Position numbers and translations under genes: made by a program. This document shows positions 1-9,859 of a stretch of DNA of 64,000 bases, in pieces (positions within the stretch are counted from its first letter, which is position 1; every line of letters begins with the position of its first letter). This DNA comes from Monoplex corrugatus. Lineage: Eukaryota > Mollusca > Gastropoda > Littorinimorpha > Ranellidae. The notes under the pieces were generated by a model. It was given only the letters and a program-made list of their open reading frames with translations. It ran no database searches and was not told the origin of the DNA. The stretch spans positions 72,487,221 to 72,551,220 of the forward strand of contig JAPXFY010000021.1 in assembly GCA_030674185.1 (NCBI GenBank). The letters are read 5' to 3'.

Positions 1-35
1 GATGGTGTCTATCAGGATGTATAAGCTGTCCCAGA

Positions 36-1134
36 CTCTCAACCTGCATACCTGACCTGTGGTGTTCCACAAGGATCTGTCCTTGGCCCTGTTCTTTTCA
101 CTCTTTACACCTCCCCCCTGTCCACCATCATCAACTCCCACTCTATAAAACACCCCTTCTATGCTGATGACACCCAACTTCAAGACAGTGACTCACCTGA
201 CAATATACAGCGCCTCCTGACTCGCACCACTGAGAGTTACTCGGACATCAAAAATTGGATGACATACAACAAACTTCAGCTAAATGATGACAAGACAGAA
301 GCTATCCTCATTGGCACCCGTCAGAAACTTTCTCAGCTGCCTCCTCTTTCTCTCCCATTATGTAACACATCAGTCCCAATTTCTGATTCAGCTAAAAACC
401 TTGGTGTCTGCATTGACTCTACCCTCTCCATGAACAACTTTGTTTCTCAAACTGCCAGATCCTGCTACTATCAACTCCATCGTATAAGCCTGATCAGGAA
501 GTATCTCTCTGTCCAAACAACTGCAAAACTCGTTCTCTCCTTCATAATGTCTCGCATTGACTATTGCAATTCACTCCTGTCCGGTCTTCCTGCCTCCACC
601 ACTCACATCCTACAGCGCATTCAAAACAATGCTGCACGCCTTGTACTCAAAAAGAAAAAAGCTGACCACATATTTCTTCTCCTGGCACAACTTCACTGGC
701 TCCCTGTATCAAAGCGCATACAGTACAAACTAGACACCATGTGCTACAAAAGCCTCAATAACGCAGCCCCCGATTACCTGTCAAGCCTACTTGAGATCTA
801 TGTTCCCTCACGTACCCTCCACTCTGCCTCCGATCCTCTGACTTTTCCCTTTCCACGCACTAAGCTCAATACCTATGGTCCACGAGCCTTCTCTGTTTCT
901 GGTCCGCTCTCCTGGAACAAACTTCCTCTCTCAGTCCGTCAGCAACCTACTTTTGTCTCCTTCAAGTCCGCTCTCAAAACTCACCTTTTCTCCTCTGCAT
1001 AAAATCCTGACCTCACTCAATCCCCTCTGCAGCCTGTCTCCACTCGGAGGGGAATCACATTGCAATACATAATTGTATATAATATGCTCTCTATAATTTT
1101 CCATTGTTTTTATTCTTTCTCCCCATTTATAGCC

Positions 1135-1217
<83 letters not shown>

Positions 1218-1365
1218 CGTGGGTGCGTGTGTGTGCGTGCGTACGTGCGTGCGTGTGTGTGCGTGCGTGTGTGTGTGTGTGTTTCAGCGCTTAGATTTGA
1301 TTTTATCAAGATTTTGCGCTATATAAATACATGTATTGTAATTATTATTATGTAATTATAGACAC
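36..1365 (+). mobile_element. CR1/L2-like LINE, 5'-truncated copy 1
   Basis: The 3' part of a non-LTR retrotransposon. An open frame runs from about 25 to 1002. It starts inside the reverse transcriptase domain with the [10 protein letters not shown] block (61-90), then FYADDTQ with the catalytic YADD at 160-171, the thumb region, and the conserved C-terminal RT-associated block ([18 protein letters not shown]). The endonuclease and most of the RT palm are absent, so this copy is dead although its frame is intact. The 3' UTR contains a (TG)n tract (1137-1281) and ends in a conserved tail 'agcgcttagatttg' ... 'ttttgcgctatataaata'. Four minus-strand relatives lie at 8.1, 44.0, 46.4 and 49.0 kb. 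The clade assignment is inference from the C-terminal motif. Confidence 0.85.
1137..1281. repeat. (TG)n microsatellite inside LINE 3' UTR
   Basis: About 40 uninterrupted TG units followed by an interrupted GTGCGTGC tract. It lies between the LINE stop codon and the LINE tail, the same place where the other copies carry (CA)n on the opposite strand. Confidence 0.95.
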
Positions 1366-1660
1366 AATGATGGTGTATATCAGGATGGACAAGCAGTCCC
1401 AGACACAATGGTGATGGTGTATATCAGGATGGACAAGCTGTCCCAGACAGAATGGTGATGGTGTATATATATCAGGATGGACAAGCTGTCCCAGACAGAA
1501 TGGTGATGGTGTATATCAGGATGGACAAGCAGTCCCAGACAGAATGGTGATGGTGTATATCAGGATGGACAAGCTGTCCCAGACACAATGGTAACAGTGT
1601 ATATCAGGATGGACAAGCTGTTCCAGACATAATGGTGATGGTGTCTGTCAGGACAGGGCA

Positions 1661-1834
1661 GGGTGGCACTTGGTAAAGCCACATTTAGAAAATATCCTGT
1701 ACCAATACGTCCAATGACACTGCCATCATATGGATAATGGCCACCCAAAGCACCAGACCCTGTGTTCAAAAGGCAGGTAGACCATGTGCTATGGGCAGGC
1801 TAACCCTTACAGAAAACCTAGAAGACTGAAATCA
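1661..1834. other. No feature seen
   Basis: Unique-looking sequence between the minisatellite and the dispersed repeat. I see no credible gene or motif. Confidence 0.5.
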
Positions 1835-2110
1835 AAGGCAGCAGGCAAACAATGGTACCATGCAATATAACACATGTGTCCACATGGTCATCTACATCAG
1901 ACGAGAACAGCTCTGGCCCACTGAGGTCCCTTCAGGGTGAAACAGGGCTTGGTCCAGTGCCTCCACAGGATCCATCTTCACCACAGAAAGCTACCGGCTA
2001 CTACAACATCTCTGATCACCAGGTTCCACTGAAGCTGTCAGGAACTGAGGTGACACTCACCACCATATGCAGCCTGGCCATGTAGACAGTAAACAAAAGT
2101 AGAAGAAGAA
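1835..2110 (+). repeat. Dispersed repeat family D1, copy 1
   Basis: Shares an ordered set of blocks with 16005-16250: 'ggcagcaggc', 'atgcaatataac', 'acatggtcatctacatcaga', 'cccactgaggtc', then 'agcctg' / 'agcctgaccatatagaca' and a closing 'agaagaagaa'. Both copies lie on the plus strand. The A/GAAG-rich end suggests a short retroelement, but I cannot find clear tRNA promoter boxes. Confidence 0.6.
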
Positions 2111-2248
2111 ACAAATTACTCAAAACCGTTAGTGTTTGGCAACCTGCTTGCTGTTGCACGCTGACATCCTTCCCTACGTGATGAACATGAACATACATGT
2201 AGATGTTCAGTTACCTGTATTTGTTGTGTTTGGTTTTGCTGTCATGTG

Positions 2249-2487
2249 AGGTTGGTTGGTTGGTTGATTGGTTGGTTGGTTGGTTGGTTGGTTGGTTGGT
2301 TGGTTGGTTGGTTGATTGGTTGATTGGTTGGTTGGTTGGTTGATTGGTTGGTTGGTTGGTTGATTGGTTGGTTGGTTGGTTGGTTGATTGGTTGATTGGT
2401 TGGTTGGTTGGTTGGTTGATTGGTTGGTTGGTTGGTTGATTGGTTGGTTGGTTGGTTGATTGGTTGGTTGGTTGGTTGGTTGGTTGG
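2249..2487. repeat. (GGTT)n / (GATT) tetranucleotide array
   Basis: About 60 tetranucleotide units of GGTT with interspersed GATT. Because 4-bp units shift frame regularly, the Asn-Gln-Pro-Thr and Trp-Leu-Val peptides that read through it are artefacts. Confidence 0.95.
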
Positions 2488-2960
2488 ATCAGAATTTCTT
2501 GTTTTTGTTTTCAAGACATTTTATAAAAACTTAATGTTACTAACATTATCAATGACAATGATCGTCATCTTACCTTACTTTAATTTTTTCCACTCGCTTG
2601 TACTGGGAGGTGTCAGAAGTAGATGACGCTCCCTTTTAGTACAAAATATTAATACTGAAAATTGGTATTTTGTATTCCTCAAGGTCATGTGACGTGATGC
2701 GAGGACAACAGTAGTTCTTCGGGACAGAGAAAACAATGCAAATATTGTCACAAATTCCACAGAAAGCGCTCTTCATATATCTTTGTGAAAAAAGTGCTCA
2801 ATTTAGGCTTTTTTTTCTTTCTTTTAGCAAGTATGACTATGATACTGACCTCAAACTTTATACATTCGCCACTCATAAATAGTCCACACCTTAGGTCAAA
2901 ACTTGGGAAAGATTCATCCAGAAACAGATGAGAATTATATTGATAAAAGTTTTCTCACAG
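2488..2960. other. No feature seen
   Basis: AT-rich sequence with no recognisable coding, RNA or repeat signature. Confidence 0.5.
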
Positions 2961-2970
2961 ACACACAGAC

Positions 2971-4374
2971 AGACATCTCTCCCCAACTGATATGAAAAAC
3001 AGACATCTCTCCCCAACTGATATGAAAAACAGACATCTCTCCCCAACTGATATGAAAAACAGACATCTCTCCCCAACTGATATGAAAAACACACATCTCT
3101 CCCCAACTGATATGAAAAACAGACATCTCTCCCCAACTGATATGAAAAACAGACATCTCTCCCCAACTGATATGAAAAACACACATCTCTCCCCAACTGA
3201 TATGAAAAACAGACATCTCTCCCCAACTGATATGAAAAACAGACATCTCTCCCCAACTGATATGAAAAACACACATCTCTCCCCAACTGATATGAAAAAC
3301 AGACATCTCTCCCCAGCTGATATGAAAAACACACATCTCTCCCCAACTGATATGAAAAACAGACATCTCTCCCCAACTGATATGAAAAACACACATCTCT
3401 CCCCAACTGATATGAAAAACAGACATCTCTCCCCAACTGATATGAAAAACACACATCTCTCCCCAACTGATATGAAAAACACACATCTCTCCCCAACTGA
3501 TATGAAAAACACACATCTCTCCCCAACTGATATGAAAAACAGACATCTCTCCCCAACTGATATGAAAAACACACATCTCTCCCCAACTGATATGAAAAAC
3601 ACACATCTCTCCCCAACTGATATGAAAAACAGACATCTCTCCCCAACTGATATGAAAAACACACATCTCTCCCCAACTGATATGAAAAACACACATCTCT
3701 CCCCAACTGATATGAAAAACACACATCTCTCCCCAACTGATATGAAAAACACACATCTCTCCCCAACTGATATGAAAAACACACATCTCTCCCCAACTGA
3801 TATGAAAAACAGACATCTCTCCCCAACTGATATGAAAAACAGACATCTCTCCCCAACTGATATGAAAAACACACATCTCTCCCCAACTGATATGAAAAAC
3901 ACACATCTCTCCCCAACTGATATGAAAAACACACATCTCTCCCCAACTGATATGAAAAACAGACATCTCTCCCCAACTGATATGAAAAACAGACATCTCT
4001 CCCCAACTGATATGAAAAACACACATCTCTCCCCAACTGATATGAAAAACACACATCTCTCCCCAACTGATATGAAAAACACACATCTCTCCCCAACTGA
4101 TATGAAAAACAGACATCTCTCCCCAACTGATATGAAAAACAGACATCTCTCCCCAACTGATATGAAAAACACACATCTCTCCCCAACTGATATGAAAAAC
4201 AGACATCTCTCCCTAACTGATATGAAAAACACACATCTCTCCCCAACTGATATGAAAAACACACATCTCTCCCCAACTGATATGAAAAACACACATCTCT
4301 CCCCAACTGATATGAAAACACACATCTCTCCCCAACTGATATGAAAAACAGACATCTCTCCCCAACTGATATGA
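2971..4374. repeat. 30-bp minisatellite, ~47 copies
   Basis: Head-to-tail copies of a 30-bp unit beginning 'agacatctctccccaactga', nearly identical throughout. The main variation is one site, G or C ('agacat' versus 'acacat'), so the array reads as a string of two unit types. One unit has 'ccccagct' (about 3315) and one 'ccctaact' (about 4212); one base is missing near 4320. Since 30 is divisible by three, long open frames exist on both strands, but these repeat a 10-residue shadow and are not genes. Confidence 0.97.
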
Positions 4375-4574
4375 AACAATCTTTTTTTTCTTTTTTTTGA
4401 GAAATGAAAGAAAGATAACAAAAAATCCAGGAAAATAAATATGTATACATACAGCCTATACATGTTCCTGCAAAAATCCATTGCTTTAAATCTAATATGC
4501 TACATTCACGCTTACTGAAGATGATTTAGCCTACATGGTGCAGAATACAGGCTGTCTGTAACTGCCTTTTATTG
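4375..4574. other. No feature seen
   Basis: AT-rich spacer with a T-tract at about 4381-4400. Confidence 0.4.
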
Positions 4575-4875
4575 CAGACTGATTCTTTTAATAGAGCTGT
4601 GGACTCAAGAACAGTCCCGGCCCAAAACAATCAAACTGGTCTGTTTACTGCCCATCTTGATATTTTCATCACTCTGGCGGTGTCAACTTAAGTGTTTCAC
4701 AGGTTCCTTTCCCCCACCCCCCACACATTTCAAGACCTTGATAACATAGTTTTGCGCAGACTTCGGAGTCTTTTAGATAACTGCTGGCAGATTTGGGTGG
4801 AGAGCATATGGAACTGTCCAAGTGCAACAATCCCTCATGAACAAACTCCAAACTCCAAAGTGCAGATAAGAAAAC
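4575..4875 (+). mobile_element. SINE-X copy 1
   Basis: One of five plus-strand copies of a roughly 270-300 bp dispersed repeat in this window. Shared blocks in order are 'gtgtttcacagg', a C-rich tract, 'gcagatttgggtg', 'catatggaactgtcc', and 'gaacaaactccaaactcc'. Better copies begin with 'gttcaatccc', which resembles a pol III box B, so a tRNA-derived SINE is likely. Confidence 0.65.
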
Positions 4876-4959
4876 TAAGATTCTTAGTAGCTCAAACATT
4901 CACTGGACATAGCAGCAGGGAAGTTTCAGTCTTTTTCTCAAAAAAAATTGTATCTGGTG

Positions 4960-5112
4960 TGTTTGTTTGTGATCTTACGCTTGACAAAGGCCAGTTGGCC
5001 GAAAATTTGCGCCTGTCTTGTCTTGTTGTATTAAATACGCGTTCTTATTCTTCTTTCGTGTTTTTTCTGGTTCCTGTTTGCTTGAACGCGGGCAGTCACA
5101 CTTGTTTTGGAT
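4960..5112 (+). repeat. Dispersed repeat H with hammerhead-like core, copy 1
   Basis: Contains 'cttgacaaaggcc', a four-base loop, 'ggccgaaaatttg', then 'gcctgtcttgtc' and 'gcttgaacgcgggcagtc'. The GGCC/GGCC stem followed by GAAA resembles stem II plus the 3' core strand of a hammerhead ribozyme, but the CUGANGA strand is degenerate. A related copy lies on the minus strand at 44790-45125 and a partial one at 53900-53970. Penelope-like elements often carry such motifs, and that is the likely source. Confidence 0.45.
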
Positions 5113-5375
5113 AAGATCTGATTTCTTGAGTTCAATCCCAATCTTGAACATTCAAAACTGACCTGTTTGGTGCCAGTCTTGGTCCTCTAATTATTTTGAT
5201 GCTGTAAGTATTTCATCATGTCCCTCCCTCCCCTCCACACTTCAAACCTTACGGCTTGCCAGCACAAAACTTTCGCACATGAGTCTGCCAGATAATCGCT
5301 GGCAGATTTGGGTGAAGCGCATATGGAATTGTCCAAGTGTGAAGATCCCTTTTGAACAAACGTCAGACTTGCATT
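5113..5375 (+). mobile_element. SINE-X copy 2
   Basis: Begins with 'agatctgatttcttgagttc' plus 'aatccc' (box B-like), then a C-rich block, then 'ggcagatttgggtgaagcgc', 'catatggaattgtccaagtg' and 'gaacaaacgtcagactt'. Same order and strand as the other SINE-X copies. Confidence 0.65.
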
Positions 5376-5384
5376 TCCATTGAT

Positions 5385-5635
5385 GCTGATGATGGTAATG
5401 GGTGTGGCAGTCAAATGGGTAAATGCCAGACTTCCAGTTGGAGGGTCCTGGGTTTAATCCGTCAAGACATAGGCTACCTCTGCCTGCTGGGTAAGAGCAG
5501 AGAATTGTCCAACCTCCTAGGTCAACAGGTGTGTAGACATGCACATTGAAGATCTGACTGTAAGTCATGTCAGTGGCTGGCTTATGGAAACATAAAAACA
5601 CTCAGCATACACACCCACCAAAGATACAGACTGTA
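5385..5635 (+). mobile_element. SINE-C, tRNA-derived, shortened copy
   Basis: The tRNA-like head at about 5395-5460 has 'gtgtggcagtcaaatggg' (box A-like) and 'gggtttaatcc' (box B-like). The body continues to 'gatctgactgtaagtcatg', 'tcagtggctggcttatggaa' and 'aacactcagcatac'. The same tail ends the element at 58060-59060, and a minus-strand body fragment lies at 39320-39535. This resembles a SINE common in gastropod sequences, from memory. Confidence 0.65.
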
Positions 5636-5639
5636 CAAC

Positions 5640-6070
5640 AACATAGTGGGGTGTGGTCAGCTCAACTAACATCTCGAGTTCTCCATGTTCCACAAAAAGT
5701 CTGTTTATGTGTGATGTGCGGCGAGTCCAACTGACTCTGGAGACTAGCACGACAGAAAAACAATTGATAATAGTTTTATAATGACATGACGTGAAACCAT
5801 TATCTGTTGATTTTAGGTCTGTGTTAATTTATTATCACAACCAATCTGAGTATTGCAGTCCCACTACACGTTTTTCTCTAACAAATAAATGAGTTCTGAG
5901 ATTGTATCTAAATGTGGAAGAACAACTGAACAACTAGACATTTTGCCTGCATTAGTACCGGTGCATTCTATTTTTCTCACCACCAAACCATTTCATCAGG
6001 TTCAGCTCTATGCTATGCTGATAATGTGAAGGTCATGGGTTCCATCCTCAAAAGTCACAGGTTTACTTGT
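5640..6070. other. No feature seen
   Basis: Sequence without a recognisable gene or repeat. Confidence 0.4.
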
Positions 6071-6074
6071 TTGC

Positions 6075-6910
6075 GTGGTTGGTTGGTTAGTTGGTTGATT
6101 GCTTCGTTGCTTAGTTGGCTGATTCAGTGATTGTTTGGTTGCTTGCTTGGTTGTTTGGTTGCTTAGTTGGTTGGTTGCTTGGTTGGTCGTTTGGTTGCTT
6201 GGTTGATTGTTTGGTTGCTTAGTTAGTTGGTTGGTTGCTTGGTTGCTTGGTCTGTCGTTTGGTTGCTTAGTTGGTTGGTTGTTTGGTTGCTTAGTTGTGT
6301 TGGTTGTTTGGTTGCTTAGTTGGTGGTTGCTTGGTTAGTATTTGGTTGCTTAGTTGGTTGTTGCGTTATTTGTTAGTTGTTTGGTTGCTTGTGTTGCTTG
6401 GTCGGTCGTTTGGTTGGTTGGTTGGGTTTGGTTGCTTTAGTTGGTTGCTTGGTTGGTCGTTTGGTTGCTTGTTGGTTGCTTGGTCGGTCGTTTGGTTGCT
6501 TGGTTGGTTGGTGTTGGTTGGTTGCTATGTTGGTCGTTGTTGCTAATTGGTTGGTTGATCGTTTGGTTGCTGAGTTGGTTGGTTGATTGGTTGGTTAGTT
6601 AGTCAGTTGATTGGTTGGTTAGTTGTTTGGTTGATTACCGTAGTTGATTAGTTAACTGGTTTGGTTGGTTGGTATGTTTGTTTGTTTGTTTGTCTGTTTG
6701 GTTGGTTGGTTGGTATGTTTGTTTGTTTGCTTGTTTGTCTGTTTGGTTGGTTGGTGTTGGTTGGTTGGTTGGTATGTTTGTTTGTTTGCTTGTTTGTCTG
6801 TTTGGTTGGTTGGTTGGTTGGTTGGTTGGTTGGTTGGTTGTTGGTTGGTTGGTATGTTTGTTGTTTGCTGTTTGTCTGGTTGGTTGGTTGGTTGGTGGTT
6901 GGTTGGTTGG
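6075..6910. repeat. Degenerate (GGTT)n / (GTTT)n array
   Basis: Long tract of GGTT, GTTT, GCTT and GATT tetranucleotides, purest at 6660-6910. Trp-Leu-Val-Gly and Cys-Leu-Phe-Val readings through it are low-complexity artefacts. Confidence 0.93.
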
Positions 6911-6912
6911 TT

Positions 6913-6944
<32 letters not shown>

Positions 6945-7035
6945 TTTAGTTCCTTCTTTCTTTCTGTCTCTTTTCTTTTTCTTTTTTTTTTTCTTTTTTT
7001 TGTCTTTTTTTTTTGGCAGGGGGGGGGGTGGGGGT
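6911..7035. repeat. (TTTC)n polypyrimidine, then G-run
   Basis: TTTC repeats grade into T-rich DNA. A purine stretch 'ggcaggggggggggtggggg' starts at 7015 and could form a G-rich secondary structure. Confidence 0.9.
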
Positions 7036-7069
7036 TGGGGAGGAGGTAGTGCCTTTTTTTTTTTTAATT

Positions 7070-7315
7070 TTGCACATGGGCTCTTTTTTGATAGAATCAG
7101 GGACTGAAGATTTGATCTCCTGACTTCTCTCCCAGTCTGTGACATAAAAAGCCATATGTTCACTGTTCCAATCATTCTGGTAGCGTTAGCAGAGCGCATC
7201 ATGTGTCCTTGTCTTCCGGGTCTGCTAGAGAATTAATGGAACATTTGGGTGAAGCACATATGGAATTGTCTGAGAGCGATGAATCCCTCTTTACAAATTG
7301 TGAACTCCAGCTTAA
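7070..7315 (+). mobile_element. SINE-X copy 3 (diverged)
   Basis: Has 'gactgaagatttgatctcc', 'gttccaatcattctggtagc', then 'tttgggtgaagcacatatgg', 'aattgtc' and 'gaatccctctt'. The central box B region is degraded compared with the copy at 22725. Confidence 0.55.
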
Positions 7316-7436
7316 CTGTAGGTGCAGTTAACAGATAGCTGTGACGTCCTCCAGAATAAATTGGGACAATACTTTATCCTCACTAAAATAACTGGTAAGT
7401 AGGCCCTACAATCCACAGATTAACCCAGGATATTTG

Positions 7437-7515
7437 CTTTAACCCTTTCCATTCCTCACTGTATCTACCAGCTTCCTGAAGTTGGTGCAAATGGTGAGGG
7501 GATCAAAGGGTTACC
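7437..7515. mobile_element. MITE, short palindromic copy
   Basis: Begins 'taaccctttccattcc' and ends 'gatcaaagggttac', with 'taccagcttcctgaag' near the centre. It is a diverged solo version of the inner palindrome of the MITE family described at 45777. Confidence 0.65.
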
Positions 7516-7629
7516 TACCGTGCTTAATGTCTAAAATCCTAGCATGATCCAAGGGAAGTAAGTCATACTTTATGATGTCCATAGTCCTAAATGTTGAGAG
7601 ATTCTAGCACTGTAGATAGTATCACTTAA

Positions 7630-7755
7630 TAAACCCTTTGACTCCAGCACCCCATCCACCAACTATAAAAACTTAAAGAGTTAATGTTTTGTTTTGCTAG
7701 CACAGTTGACAATGCAGGATGCTGGTGGACAAGGTGTGGGAGTCAAAGGGTTAAC
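7630..7755. mobile_element. MITE, outer element without the inner palindrome
   Basis: Terminal inverted repeats 'aaccctttgactccagcacc' and 'gtgtgggagtcaaagggtta'. The centre reads 'aaaaacttaaagagttaatg', where the copies at 33.3, 38.7 and 45.8 kb carry a complete second palindrome. The TTAA-N4-TTAA arrangement looks like an unfilled or vacated site. TTAA borders and CCC/GGG termini are piggyBac-like. Confidence 0.75.
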
Positions 7756-7950
7756 AAACACAATTTATGCTTCATGCATATATCCAAACTGTCAGAAGAT
7801 GGACAAGGGGAACTATTACAGTGATGGCGATGATAAGTTGAGTTAAAGAGCGAAAAGGAATTGTGTGGGCTTGACCATAGGTGGGTATCAATGACCTGAA
7901 TCCATGGGGCGTTAGTAGCCTAGAGTGCACTCATCCTGGCTATTTCAGTA

Positions 7951-8073
7951 TTTGTTTTACTGTCTGTCTGTCTTTCTTTCTTTCTCCCTTCCTTTCTTTC
8001 TTAATTTCTTCTTTCTCTCTTTCTTTCTTTCTTTTTTTCTTTCTTTCTTTCTTTTTTTCTTTCTTTCTTCCTA
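7951..8073. repeat. (TTTC)n polypyrimidine tract
   Basis: TTTC/CTTT repeats directly abutting the 3' tail of the minus-strand LINE at 8080. Confidence 0.9.
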
Positions 8074-8079
8074 TATAAT

Positions 8080-8168
8080 AATTAATAATTACAATATTTA
8101 TATAGCGCAAAATCTTGATAAATCAAATCTAAGCGCTGAACAGACACACGCACGCACGCACACACATG

Positions 8169-8219
<51 letters not shown>

Positions 8220-8884
8220 CCGCACGCGCGCGCATGGCTATAAATGGGGAGAAAGAATAAAAGCAATGGAAAATTATAGAGAGCATATTATATACAATTA
8301 TATATTACAATTGATTCCCCTCCGAGTGGAGACAGGCTGCAGAGGGGATTGAGTGAGGTCAGCATTTTATGCAGAGGAGAAAAGGTGAGTTTTGAGAGCG
8401 GACTTGAAGGAGACAAAAGTAGGTTGCTGACGGACTGAGAAAGGAAGTTTGTTCCAGGAGAGTGGACCAGAAACAGAGAAGGCTCGTGGACCATAGGTAT
8501 TGAGCTTAGTGCGTGGAAAGCAAAAGTCAGAGGATCGGAGGCAGAGCGGAGGGTACGTGAGGGAACATAGATCTCAAGTAGGCTTGACAGGTAATCGGGG
8601 GCTGCGTTATTGAGGCTTTTGTAGCACATGCTGTCTAGTTTGTACTGTATGCGCTTTGATACAGGGAGCCAATGAAGTTGTGCCAGGAGAGGAGATATGT
8701 GGTCAGCTTTTTTCTTTTTGAGTACAAGGCGTGCAGCATTGTTTTGAATGCGCTGTAGGATGTGAATGGTGGAGGCAGGAAGACCAGACAGGAGTGAATT
8801 GCAATAGTCAATGCGAGACATTATGAAGGAGAGAACGAGTTTTGCAGTTGTTTCGACAGAGAGATACTTCCTGATCAGGCTTAT
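8080..8884 (-). mobile_element. CR1/L2-like LINE copy 2, 5'-truncated
   Basis: Minus-strand relative of the element at 36-1365. An open frame (8821-8288) encodes the RT C-terminal region from [17 protein letters not shown] onward; homology continues upstream to about 8884. It reads frame-shifted after the Leu-Thr-Phe-Ala block, where a base is lost relative to copy 1. The 3' UTR (CA)n is at 8153-8218 and the tail 'tagcgcaaaatcttgataaa' at 8103-8122. It ends abruptly at the polypyrimidine tract. Confidence 0.85.
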
Positions 8885-9127
8885 CTTCCTTCCTCTTTTT
8901 CTTTCTCGTATTTTGTGTGAAGAACAGCAAGGACTAGTTGTAAGACCAGTCCAATGGGACTTAATGATACTACCCTTGAGTGATTAAGTATTCTGACGTT
9001 GGATGTCTGAAGTCTTTCTTTCACTGTTTTAGGGCATAGCAGATGAAGAGATATTTTCCACTTCAATATAAGTCCCAATCTGTTTTAATAACAGATTAAT
9101 ACAACGACCAACATACAACCCATAACC
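8885..9127. other. No feature seen
   Basis: Unique-looking spacer between LINE copy 2 and a SINE. Confidence 0.4.
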
Positions 9128-9500
9128 AGTCGCCATGGTGTAGTTGTCAGCTCAGCGGACTACCAACTGGAAGGTTGTGGGTTCGAATCCCCATCAGTCC
9201 CTTCAAAAATCATTGTGGGATTTTTCGGCTCTAAATGGCTCCTACCCAGAGTTGGGCGTGCTAGGGGCTCACTGGGAATACTGGGACCACACAGTCGAGT
9301 CTCATCCACTTCACGGATGCGTCATAGGATGGAGCTCCAGTCTTCTGACCAGCACCGAAAGTGTCTGTATGGTTTCTCTCAGTTCCGGTTGACGCAAGGA
9401 TATATCATAACAGTATGCATAGTGTACAGTCCTGTCACGCAGTCTCAATCCTAGATGGAACTCCATGCCATCAAGGTAATCATCCTCATCGACATCGTCG
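9128..9500 (+). mobile_element. SINE-T, tRNA-derived, near full length
   Basis: The tRNA-like head at 9130-9198 contains box A 'tggtgtagttgtcagc' and a textbook box B 'ggttcgaatcc' (9180-9190). The body includes 'cccttcaaaaatcattgtgg', 'agtctcatccact' and 'tcctgtcacgcagtctcaat', and ends near a 'cgacatcgtcgcattgt' tail. Related copies: 43862-44480 (plus, split by a LINE) and 46362-46010 (minus). Confidence 0.8.
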
Positions 9501-9664
9501 CATTGTAAAAACTGTGCCAGTGTCTGTGTCCATTAAGATGGCGTAGAAAATGGGATGGAAAAAAAAGGCGAGCACAAAGGTAACCTTCCTGAGTGTGATG
9601 ATCCTAATAAAAAAAGGAAAAGAAAAGCATACAACTCATACGCTTAGCAGGATCTCAATCCCTT

Positions 9665-9835
9665 AATTTAACAACACATAGTTTCTGAGCAGCCATACGG
9701 TTTATATGCCATGATCATTGTGGATGTTGCCCATCACAAGGCATCGCTGGCATCAGTGCATACAGAATTTATTCCAAGCACGGAGAACTCATCTTGAGAA
9801 ACTGAAACTGGAACTGAAACCAAACTCCAAAACAG
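9665..9835 (-). mobile_element. SINE-M copy 1
   Basis: On the minus strand it reads 'agtttcagtttctcaagatg', 'agttctccgtgcttggaat', 'gtatgcactgatgcc', then 'atgatcatggcata'. The same block order occurs on the plus strand at 22400 and 47345. It looks like a SINE body common in gastropod DNA, from memory. Confidence 0.6.
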
Positions 9836-9859
9836 ACATTGAAATAAGCAATTCTAACC

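Larger units (their letters stand above)
1..1660 (+). repeat. ~44-bp minisatellite, interrupted by a LINE
   Basis: A unit built around 'ggtgtatatcaggatgga' followed by 'caagctgtcccagac' is repeated about six times between 1366 and 1660. The first 35 bases of the window are another, diverged unit. The intervening DNA (about 36-1365) is a retrotransposon, so the array was split by insertion. Units vary in length (about 41-47 bp) and decay after 1640. Confidence 0.8.

Noticed and set aside
2242..2514. Frames through the GGTT arrays at 2.2 and 6.1-6.9 kb
   Set aside because: Tetranucleotide repeats give Asn-Gln-Pro-Thr or Trp-Leu-Val-Gly in all frames.
2891..4481. Long open frames on both strands (about 420-520 codons) in the 30-bp array
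   Set aside because: Unit length is a multiple of three, so frames stay open by arithmetic. The peptide is a 10-residue monotone repeat with no flanking gene structure.
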